A stretch of DNA of 15,123 nt from Candidatus Micrarchaeota archaeon CG08_land_8_20_14_0_20_59_11 (GTDB lineage: Archaea; Micrarchaeota; Micrarchaeia; Norongarragalinales; Norongarragalinaceae): NCBI GenBank assembly GCA_002763345.1, contig PEXZ01000070.1:1-15123 (forward strand), given 5' to 3'. Positions 6,970 through 12,413 of this stretch are shown in pieces (the first letter of the stretch is position 1; the number at the start of each line of letters is the position of its first letter). Position numbers and translations under genes: made by a program. The notes under the pieces were generated by a model that searched no databases, had not been told where the DNA came from, and saw nothing but the letters and a program-made list of their open reading frames with translations.

Positions 6970-7270
6970 ACCCGCGCTGGAATTAACCTTTCCAATCCGC
7001 GGCAAAAGCAAAACCATCTCCCTTGACGCGACTCAGGCTAAGGAACACAACGACCTAATTCTCGCCCTGCGCGCAGAAAGGACTCCGCTAAGCCGTTGGT
7101 CGGAGCGCATGTATTTTTCGTTTCCAACGCATTTGATGCGGCGTTTGGTTAGCCGGGTGGTTAACGCTAAAACGCCGGAAGAGCAATTTCGGCACAAAAA
7201 ACTAATAGCGCGCCTTGTTACCGCCTACTCGCCGCCTTCAAAACCTCGCCGACGAAGTCGTACTGCTTGA
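6959..7270 (+). CDS. Small basic protein of unknown function, coupled to the RpiB-enolase gene
   Basis: 103 residues from a TTG that overlaps the end of the RpiB-enolase gene by 11 bp. GAGGAG at 6946-6951, inside the enolase C-terminal codons, lies 7 nt before the TTG, which fits translational coupling. The protein (MPAKPALELTFPIRGKSK...) is rich in Lys/Arg, has a mixed strand-helix pattern with predicted helices at AKEHNDLILALRAE and MRRLVSRVV, and ends in a very basic tail KPRRRSRTA. It has no membrane segment or recognised motif. Its 3' end overlaps the convergent phosphoglycerate mutase gene by 53 bp. Support is the ribosome site and the protein-like composition; a non-coding stretch is possible. 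Confidence 0.5.
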   Translation: MPAKPALELTFPIRGKSKTISLDATQAKEHNDLILALRAERTPLSRWSERMYFSFPTHLMRRLVSRVVNAKTPEEQFRHKKLIARLVTAYSPPSKPRRRSRTA

Positions 7271-8432
7271 TGCGCTTCCCCCTCGCGCACTCCGAATCGC
7301 CGAACTTCCTGCCGCCGCGCGCGCCCTTGTCGGGCGTGCCGAACAGGTAGGGTATCGCGTCCGTGCTGTGCCCCCCGATTTTACACGGTGTGCAGTGGTC
7401 GGCTCCGACCGCAACAACGGCGCCGTCCAGAGGCAAGCCGCCGAGGAACGCGTCCGTCCTTTCAATTTCGGAAACTTTGCGCCACAAATCGCCGTCGTGC
7501 CCCGCCATGTCGATTGTCTTGAAGTGCAGGAAGACGAAGGCGTAATTGCGCAGCGCCTCAAGCGTCGGCGTCAGTTTCATCTTCATCTCCTTCGCGTTGT
7601 CTCCGACGTCCTCGTCGACGCGTTTTATCGGGATGCCGAGCAGTTTGCATATCCCCTTGTTTATCGCAACGCCCGTGACGCCGCATGCGCGCACCCCGTA
7701 TTTTTCCGGAAACGGCTCCAGCCTCGGCACCTTGGCGGAAAAACCGCGCGGCAGCAGCGCGTTCGCGGGCGGAAGCCCCCGCGCTTTCCGTTTTTTATTG
7801 AAGGGGCTGGCGGCGAGAGCCTCGCGGCTCCTCTCGACGAACAGATTCACCAAATCGGCGGTTTTTTTCGCAGACGGTTTCAGCGGTTTCGCCCTCATGA
7901 TTTTCCTTCCAACCACGTGCGGGTCCACGGAAGTAATGTCCTCCGAAAAACGCCGGTTCTTTCCGCTCCTGAAAACCGCGATGCCGCGATGCCCGGCAGT
8001 TGCCCTGAACTCGAACGGCACGGGGAACGGCATTCCGTTAAGCGCGGTTTCCAATTCTTTCGTGTCCCTTATCCTTCCCGCGCGCAGGTCCGTTATGGTT
8101 CCGTCCTGGGAAACGGTCGCGAAGTTGCACCGCGCGGCGAAGTCGCCGTCGCGCACGCGCATGCCTTCGCCGATTGCTTCTATGATGCCGCGGCCGTGCG
8201 GGAATTTCCGCGCGTCGTAACCCAAAAACGAGAAAGTCATTGTGGAGGCATCCGTTATCGGCACTTCCCTCCCCAGACCGACGGGCTCCATGAAACCGCA
8301 GGTGCCGCCCGCCAGCAGCGCGTCAAAAAACGGCGTTTCCGCGTATTCGAGGGGCGTTTTCCTTCCGAGTTCCCCGTAGCGCACGTCGCCGTATCCGTCG
8401 AGCAGGCAGCACAGGATTTTCCGCCTAATCAC
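7218..8432 (-). CDS. apgM: 2,3-bisphosphoglycerate-independent phosphoglycerate mutase, archaeal type
   Basis: 404 residues, typical for the ApgM family of the alkaline phosphatase superfamily, which interconverts 3- and 2-phosphoglycerate. Metal ligand motifs are intact: Asp12 in LLDGYGD, Asp308 and His312 in KTIDMAGHDGD, Asp345-His346 in GADHCTP, and His355 in GGHST. The nucleophile region, normally P-G-S-D followed by LLGYDP, reads PITDASTMTFSFLGYD, so the expected Ser is Thr60. The GTG at 8432 gives MIRRKILCCLLDGYGD and lies 26 nt after a TATA box, so the message is probably leaderless. An in-frame GTG at 8465 would add 11 residues that overlap the promoter and is rejected. The gene is convergent with the RpiB-enolase gene, whose enolase half uses its product. 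Confidence 0.9.
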   Translation of the reverse strand: MIRRKILCCLLDGYGDVRYGELGRKTPLEYAETPFFDALLAGGTCGFMEPVGLGREVPITDASTMTFSFLGYDARKFPHGRGIIEAIGEGMRVRDGDFAARCNFATVSQDGTITDLRAGRIRDTKELETALNGMPFPVPFEFRATAGHRGIAVFRSGKNRRFSEDITSVDPHVVGRKIMRAKPLKPSAKKTADLVNLFVERSREALAASPFNKKRKARGLPPANALLPRGFSAKVPRLEPFPEKYGVRACGVTGVAINKGICKLLGIPIKRVDEDVGDNAKEMKMKLTPTLEALRNYAFVFLHFKTIDMAGHDGDLWRKVSEIERTDAFLGGLPLDGAVVAVGADHCTPCKIGGHSTDAIPYLFGTPDKGARGGRKFGDSECARGKRIKQYDFVGEVLKAASRR

Positions 8433-8436
8433 GAAG

Positions 8437-8461
8437 CTTTTATATCTTCCCGCCTTTAAAA
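8437..8461. promoter_or_regulatory. Interlocked divergent promoters for two leaderless genes
   Basis: On the plus strand CTTTTATATCTTCC (TATA centre about 8442) lies 29 nt before the ATG at 8471. On the minus strand GATTTTAAAGGC (centre about 8458) lies 26 nt before the GTG at 8432. Each box sits inside the region between the other gene's box and its start, so the two promoters cross over and leave no room for leaders. Confidence 0.65.
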
Positions 8462-8470
8462 TCACATCCT

Positions 8471-8797
8471 ATGGTGATGTTCGAGTGCCTGAACTGCCGC
8501 GCGAAATTCGACGACGACGAACCTGAGAAATGCCCGCGCTGCAGCAGCGGACGTCTGAGGCGCGCGGCCGCGCAAGAACCGCCGAAGGCGTCCGCGGCGT
8601 TTTCCGAAAGAAAAGCGCACACCCGCTCCTCGATGGTTTACGGCGACACGAAGGCGGCGTGGAAGTCCTTCCACAACCAGGACGTGAAGGGCTGCCTCGA
8701 ATGCGGCGGCACCGAATTCGACATGGACTGGAAGAAGAAGGAGCGCGTCTGCCGCAAATGCGGGGCGGTTTCGCGCCTTGCGCGCCGATTGGTTTGA
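8471..8797 (+). CDS. Double zinc-ribbon protein
   Basis: 108 residues with two four-cysteine metal sites: CLNC...CPRC (Cys6, 9, 21, 24) and CLECGG...CRKCG (Cys75, 78, 94, 97). Each CxxC pair is typical of a zinc ribbon. The region between them (about 27-70) is polar and probably flexible. Archaeal proteins of this build often work in transcription, RNA processing or as adaptors, but nothing here fixes the role. The ATG at 8471 is probably the leaderless start. GTG at 8474 and ATG at 8477 follow immediately, so the true N-terminus may be two residues shorter. The upstream neighbour is the divergent mutase gene. Confidence 0.78.
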   Translation: MVMFECLNCRAKFDDDEPEKCPRCSSGRLRRAAAQEPPKASAAFSERKAHTRSSMVYGDTKAAWKSFHNQDVKGCLECGGTEFDMDWKKKERVCRKCGAVSRLARRLV

Positions 8798-8804
8798 GTC
8801 CCAA

Positions 8805-8814
8805 CGCTTAAATT
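8805..8814 (+). promoter_or_regulatory. TATA-type promoter of the small membrane protein gene
   Basis: CGCTTAAATT is placed about 42 nt before the ATG at 8852. Transcription would begin near 8836, at or just before the ribosome site GGGAGG (8836-8841). Confidence 0.4.
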
Positions 8815-8851
8815 CCTCCTTTGCCCTATTTCTGCGGGAGGCAAGATACTG

Positions 8852-9010
8852 ATGTTGGGCGCGGCAGCGGAAATCGTCGAGGAGTTTCAGGTCAACGTTC
8901 TCATTTTCTTCGACTACCTCACGGTGACGTTGTTCGGTCCGTTTTTGTTGGCAGCCGATGGTGTTCTCTGGCTTGCCGCGGGAGTCCTGCTGCTCGTCGC
9001 CCTCGCCTAG
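8852..9010 (+). CDS. Small membrane protein, 52 aa, unknown function
   Basis: A complete short frame from ATG 8852 to TAG 9010. The protein starts MLGAAAEIVEEFQVNVLIFF and has an acidic amphipathic start followed by two hydrophobic stretches: about 15-34 (VNVLIFFDYLTVTLFGPFLL) and about 38-52 (VLWLAAGVLLLVALA). It is probably a membrane hairpin or a single-pass protein. GGGAGG at 8836-8841 lies 10 nt upstream of the ATG, and a TATA-like box lies at 8805-8814. It fills the otherwise empty space between the zinc-ribbon gene and the basic-protein gene on the same strand. It has no recognised family. Composition and signals make it more likely real than chance. Confidence 0.6.
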   Translation: MLGAAAEIVEEFQVNVLIFFDYLTVTLFGPFLLAADGVLWLAAGVLLLVALA

Positions 9011-9041
9011 GAAAAAGCATCGGCGGCGGGAACGAAAAAAA

Positions 9042-9051
9042 AGCTTTAAAG
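9042..9051 (+). promoter_or_regulatory. TATA-type promoter of the basic protein gene
   Basis: AAAAGCTTTAAAGAGC, with TTTAAA centred near 9047, lies 28 nt before the ATG at 9075. The transcript would be leaderless or nearly so, matching several other genes in the window. Confidence 0.6.
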
Positions 9052-9074
9052 AGCGTGCGCCTCTTAACAATCAT

Positions 9075-9497
9075 ATGGGAAGCAGAACCGGAAACCGGCC
9101 TAAACCGCCGTCAGTGGAAGAGTTGGCGCGCAAGCACGACGAGTTGAAGCAGCAGTCGCTCAGGGTGCCTGTCGCGCGCCGCCAGCTCGCAGAGCAACTT
9201 TTGCGTCATTACAAGGAGCAGTTGGATAACTTGCCGCATGCAAAGCAACCCAAAAACACGGCGTTTCGCTTGAAAAATCTGAGCGTGTCGCTCCCGCCGA
9301 TATTCGAACACTTGAAGACCAGCCCCCGCCCCCTTCTCGGGCTCTCCGATTTATCGGAAAGCCTGCAGGAAAGCGGTCAGTTCGGCCCCGCAAAAACAGT
9401 TAATGTCGTTAGGGAGTCTATCGTGCGGCCAATCAAGCGTTCCAACCTGGCACGGAACCAAAAAAGGCGCCGAGTCAAGCGCGGATTTACCTACTGA
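9075..9497 (+). CDS. Basic protein of unknown function (140 aa)
   Basis: 140 residues, not recognised. Residues about 13-55 are strongly helical (SVEELARKHDELKQQ, ARRQLAEQLLRHYKEQL) and could form a coiled coil. A middle region (about 58-105) contains FRLKNLSVSLPPIFEHL and LLGLSDLSESLQESG. The C-terminus is a dense Lys/Arg tail (NQKRRRVKRGFTY) compatible with nucleic-acid or ribosome binding. It has no membrane segment or cysteine motif. The ATG at 9075 lies 28 nt after a TATA box, pointing to a leaderless message. The last codons fall inside one copy of the 32-bp direct repeat that brackets the neighbouring HD gene, and the gene is convergent with that HD gene. Confidence 0.72.
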   Translation: MGSRTGNRPKPPSVEELARKHDELKQQSLRVPVARRQLAEQLLRHYKEQLDNLPHAKQPKNTAFRLKNLSVSLPPIFEHLKTSPRPLLGLSDLSESLQESGQFGPAKTVNVVRESIVRPIKRSNLARNQKRRRVKRGFTY

Positions 9498-9520
9498 TTA
9501 CGCAGAGCGACTGCCGCGGG
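9487..9520 (-). pseudogene. Possible remnant of the NAD kinase 3' end (direct repeat copy 1)
   Basis: The 32 bp at 9489-9520 match 10088-10119 at 30 of 32 positions in the same orientation. On the minus strand the copy reads PRQSLCVISR followed by a TAA stop at 9489-9487. The NAD kinase ends PRQSLYVISR followed by TGA. One difference is synonymous (AGT/AGC) and one changes Tyr to Cys. The match stops abruptly upstream of the Pro codon. It may be a scar of a duplication, or a DNA site with its own role. Confidence 0.5.
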
Positions 9521-9544
9521 AATCCTTCTGCCCGTCGCCCCCGC

Positions 9545-10081
9545 CTAGTCCGCCTTCAAACCGCGCCACCATCTGCCAGAATCAGAGCGTTTCAATTCCG
9601 CAAACAACCGCTTCGCCGTCTTCGTCTTCAGCCCGCGCCCGGCGCGTTGTATCCAGTCCTTCGCGTCGCGATAGCCGCAGTCGAAATATTCCTTCGCCTG
9701 AACCGCGCATTCGAGCAAATCGGCGTCGCGGACGATGTCGTCGTCGGGGAGGCCGGAGATGGAGGCGCGTAGTTGTTTCGGCAGCGCTTCGAGCTGGTCC
9801 TTTCTCGCTTTTTTCTCGCTGTTTCCCTTCCTCAAATATCTCTGGCTGATTTTGTGCCTGTCGCCGAGGCGGGTTTCACAGGAGTCGTGCAGGAGCGCGG
9901 CGACAGCATAATCGCCCGCGTTGCCCTTCCCTTCGCCTTCGGCTATTACGAATGCGATAACCGCGGCCCTGAACGAATGCTCCGCAACGCTCTCGGGGTT
10001 CGGAACCTTCGCAACCCACCAGCCGCTGCGCTTGACGCGCTTCAGCTGTCCGAGTTCGAAGAGGAAGTCGAGAGTGCGCAT
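9545..10081 (-). CDS. HD-domain phosphohydrolase (YfbR/HDDC2-like)
   Basis: 178 residues. The metal-binding HD pattern is complete: His35 in VAEHSFRAA, His65-Asp66 in AALLHDSCETRLGD, and Asp121 in VRDADLLE. The HDxxExRxGD signature and length fit the YfbR/HDDC2 group, whose known members are 5'-nucleotidases acting on (deoxy)nucleoside monophosphates; the substrate here is inferred only. It is cytoplasmic. The ATG at 10081 has AGGTGAT just upstream and lies 4 nt after the NAD kinase stop, so it is the third gene of the RuBisCO operon. A nucleotidase beside a form III RuBisCO would fit nucleotide salvage. The gene is bracketed by 32-bp direct repeats (9489-9520 and 10088-10119), suggesting it was inserted or duplicated at this site. 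Confidence 0.85.
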   Translation of the reverse strand: MRTLDFLFELGQLKRVKRSGWWVAKVPNPESVAEHSFRAAVIAFVIAEGEGKGNAGDYAVAALLHDSCETRLGDRHKISQRYLRKGNSEKKARKDQLEALPKQLRASISGLPDDDIVRDADLLECAVQAKEYFDCGYRDAKDWIQRAGRGLKTKTAKRLFAELKRSDSGRWWRGLKAD

Positions 10082-10085
10082 GAAA

Positions 10086-11132
10086 TCACCTGCTGATTAC
10101 GTAGAGCGACTGCCGCGGGTCGCCGAGGAACGGCTTCTTCACGATAATCCCCCGCCCTATGAGGCAATCGAGTCCTCTGCGCACCGTGCGCGCGGGAAGC
10201 ATCGTTGCCGCGATTATTTCCTTCTGCGTCAACGGTCCCTCGAACTCGAGCAGGTGGAATACGAACTTCGACGAAGGCGGAGCCGTCTTGAGTATTTCCA
10301 TCTCGGCGGTTTCCGTTTTCTTGCGTATCCTTCTGGGCGCGGCGTAACTGGACGCGTATATCCTCGCCAGAAGCGCGGGGTGCTTCGACTTGCGCGCCGA
10401 AACCTCGCTGCCGCATTTCACGCGCACCTGCCCGTCGATGACGAGGTCCGGCGGCGACGCGGCGCTTATATCGTACGCGGTAACCGTCGCGTCGTCCGGT
10501 ACCACGAGCGGGCGGCTCGCCTGGTTGGTGGAGTTCATCGGCACCACGGCGATGACGCGGGCGTTGTAGTTGATGACGGGTCCGCCGGCGCTGAGCGCGT
10601 GTCCGGTCGTTCCCGTGGGGGTGGAGATTATCAGCGCGTCCGCGTTGTCCCTCCACAGGTATTCCTGGTTGACGTTGAGCCCGTAGCGGAGCAGGGAAAG
10701 AGACTTCGACGGGACGATGATGCCCTCGTTCAAGGCGTGGGGCAGGCGTTCGCTGTCAATCGAAAAATCCAGGCGGCCGCGGGGTTCGATGTAGTATTGC
10801 CCCTTCATGACGTTTGTTATGTGCGCGTCTATCATCGAGTAGTCCACGTCGGTGAGAAAGCCGAGTTCGCCGCAGTTGATTCCGAGCACTGGCGCGTTCC
10901 CTTCCCCGAGTTCGCGGAACACGTGCAGCAGCGTCCCGTCGCCCCCGAAGGAAAGCACCAAGTCGGCGTCGAACTCGCGGATTTCGCGGGCGTTCGGCCT
11001 CTTCAGGAAACCCCTTTGGACCTCCATCTTCATGCCCTTCCCCTTCAGGAAGTTCCAGATTCTGTCTGCGGTCTTTATCGCGAGCGGGTTTTCAACCCTG
11101 CCTACGAGAGCGACGCGCGTCGGAGCGTTCAT
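10086..11132 (-). CDS. nadK: NAD kinase with a C-terminal winged-helix domain
   Basis: 348 residues. Residues 1 to about 265 are NAD(+) kinase, making NADP(+): GGDGTLLH (63-70), ELGFLTDVD (89-97), the NE pair at 135-136, the glycine-rich TPTGTTGHALSAGGP (171-185) and IDGQ (232-235). Residues about 287-348 form a separate winged helix: SKFVFHLLEFEGPLTQKEII, then the recognition-helix region LPARTVRRGLDCLIGRGIIV and the wing ending PRQSLYVISR. NAD kinases are usually about 250-300 residues without such a tail. The ATG at 11132 overlaps the RuBisCO stop as ATGA, with GGAGG 8 nt upstream, which favours it over the in-frame ATG at 11147. Translation is therefore coupled to RuBisCO. The tail could sense or bind DNA, or serve only in assembly. 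Confidence 0.92.
   Translation of the reverse strand: MNAPTRVALVGRVENPLAIKTADRIWNFLKGKGMKMEVQRGFLKRPNAREIREFDADLVLSFGGDGTLLHVFRELGEGNAPVLGINCGELGFLTDVDYSMIDAHITNVMKGQYYIEPRGRLDFSIDSERLPHALNEGIIVPSKSLSLLRYGLNVNQEYLWRDNADALIISTPTGTTGHALSAGGPVINYNARVIAVVPMNSTNQASRPLVVPDDATVTAYDISAASPPDLVIDGQVRVKCGSEVSARKSKHPALLARIYASSYAAPRRIRKKTETAEMEILKTAPPSSKFVFHLLEFEGPLTQKEIIAATMLPARTVRRGLDCLIGRGIIVKKPFLGDPRQSLYVISR
10088..10119 (-). repeat. 32-bp direct repeat, copy 2 (NAD kinase 3' end)
   Basis: It matches 9489-9520 at 30 of 32 positions, 599 bp apart, in the same orientation. This copy encodes the last ten residues of the NAD kinase and the first base of its stop codon. With copy 1 it brackets the HD gene almost exactly. 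Confidence 0.85.
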
Positions 11133-12358
11133 CCGTTTCGCCTCCATTTTTCAAGAGCTTCCCTCAGTTCCCAATGCCGCGCGGCAACCGCGTCGAGCGT
11201 TTCGCCTTCAACTGTCGCGTCAAGCGCCTGCCTGACCGCGCGCGCCCCTGCGGCAGTCCCGCGCGGATGCCCGTGCACCCCCCCTCCGAACTGCACGACG
11301 ACGTCCCCGCCCAAGCGTTCGATTACGCCCGGCAGCAGCGCGGGATGCAGCCCGCCGGAAGCGACCGCGAACACGGGTTTCAGTCCGAATTCGTCACGCT
11401 GAATCGCCCCCCGAACCGCAACCACTTCGTCGGAGCCGCCCTCCATCTTCCCGATGTCGGCAGTGCCGATGTGCAGGGTGTCGATTCCGCACCATCGCGC
11501 GGTTTTCGCAACAACCATCATGGCGATGCCGTGCTCCCTGTTTCGCGTGAACGCCGCATGCCCCGCCCGGTGCCCGTGCATCACGAGCCCCGTTTCCGCG
11601 TTTCGGAGCATCTGCAGCCCCGCCCATCCGCATGAAATGATGTCGACCATGGCGGCGTTTCCGCCGTGCTCGCGTATGAATTCGGCGCGTTGGAGCATCT
11701 TCGGGCCGCTGACGTTGAGCACCGCGAGCTTCTTCTCGCCGGTTTCCCTCTCGGCGCGTTCCCTCGCCTTCAGTACCTCGACGACCCGCTTCTCGAATCT
11801 GTTGAACGACATCGAGCAAAGGTTCTCGTCGTCCTTCACCAAATCCAGGCCGTTCGCCCACGCTTCGTAAGCAACGTGCGCGTGCTCCCTTTCGTTGAGC
11901 CCCACCTTCGGCTTCACGATTGTCCCGACAAGCGGACGCTTCGGCACGCCGAGCATGCGCCTTATCCCCGGGACGCCGAGCGCGGGTCCTTTGAACGAGC
12001 GCGCGAGCTTTTTCGGGAGCTCGATGTCCTCGACGCGCAGCGAATCGAGAATCTTCATTCCGAATATGTTGCCGCAAACCGCGCTCCAAATCTGCGAAGC
12101 GTTTCCCGGCTCGAAGTCGTCCGCGGGATAGGCGACCTTGACAACTCCGCCCCTCAGCGAAAAAGCCTTGGGTCCGAGCTTCCTCGCGATTTCTGGCTTC
12201 ATCGTCGCGATGTCCGTCCACGTGCCTATCGACGATTCCGCGACGAGCTGCTGGACCGCGTATCCCGTGGAAACGCCCCTCGCGTTTTTCATGCGGAACG
12301 TGCACACCACGTCGTCCTCCTTCGGCGCGTAGCGCGCGTCCATGTAGCCGGCCATCAT
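11129..12358 (-). CDS. rbcL: Ribulose-1,5-bisphosphate carboxylase, large subunit, form III
   Basis: 409 residues, near the usual 420-440 of archaeal form III. The family converts ribulose 1,5-bisphosphate plus CO2 to two 3-phosphoglycerates, in archaea mostly in AMP/nucleoside breakdown. Active-site motifs are complete: ESSIGTWT (41-48), Asn97 in GNIFG, Lys149 in GTIVKPKVGL, the carbamylated Lys175 with Asp177 and Glu178 in VKDDEN, His263-Arg264 in HGHRAGHAAFTRN, loop-6 Lys304 in ADIGKMEGG, Ser334 in ASGGLHP, and the phosphate-binding GGGVHGHP (358-365). ATG 12358 and ATG 12355 stand in tandem after GGGGGGA; either could be used. A TATA box lies about 30 nt upstream. It is first in an operon with NAD kinase (ATGA overlap) and the HD hydrolase. 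No small subunit is present, as expected for form III. Confidence 0.95.
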   Translation of the reverse strand: MMAGYMDARYAPKEDDVVCTFRMKNARGVSTGYAVQQLVAESSIGTWTDIATMKPEIARKLGPKAFSLRGGVVKVAYPADDFEPGNASQIWSAVCGNIFGMKILDSLRVEDIELPKKLARSFKGPALGVPGIRRMLGVPKRPLVGTIVKPKVGLNEREHAHVAYEAWANGLDLVKDDENLCSMSFNRFEKRVVEVLKARERAERETGEKKLAVLNVSGPKMLQRAEFIREHGGNAAMVDIISCGWAGLQMLRNAETGLVMHGHRAGHAAFTRNREHGIAMMVVAKTARWCGIDTLHIGTADIGKMEGGSDEVVAVRGAIQRDEFGLKPVFAVASGGLHPALLPGVIERLGGDVVVQFGGGVHGHPRGTAAGARAVRQALDATVEGETLDAVAARHWELREALEKWRRNG

Positions 12359-12381
12359 TCCCCCCGATTCGTTAGGACAAC

Positions 12382-12393
12382 GTTTTTTAAAGC
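12382..12393. promoter_or_regulatory. Single shared TATA box for divergent RuBisCO and membrane-protein genes
   Basis: GTTTTTTAAAGC reads as a TATA-type box on both strands (GCTTTAAAAAAC on the minus). Its centre near 12388 lies 26 nt before the ATG at 12414 on the plus strand and about 30-33 nt before the tandem ATGs at 12358/12355 on the minus strand. No other AT-rich element is present in the 55-bp gap, so one box may drive both directions. Confidence 0.6.
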
Positions 12394-12413
12394 GGTTTCC
12401 GTTCGTGTTGTGC

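Noticed and set aside
7215..8459. Long open frame of 414 codons on the plus strand opposite the mutase gene
   Set aside because: It is a GC-rich mirror of ApgM; the minus-strand protein has all family motifs, while the plus-strand product is Arg/Pro/Ala-rich with no domain.
9489..10119. CRISPR or insertion sequence
   Set aside because: Only two repeat copies 599 bp apart, and the enclosed gene is an HD hydrolase, not a transposase; no terminal inverted repeats are seen.
9921..11402. Long open frame of 493 codons on the plus strand opposite the NAD kinase
   Set aside because: Antisense shadow of NAD kinase and the RuBisCO end; composition is Arg/His/Val-rich and no motif is seen.
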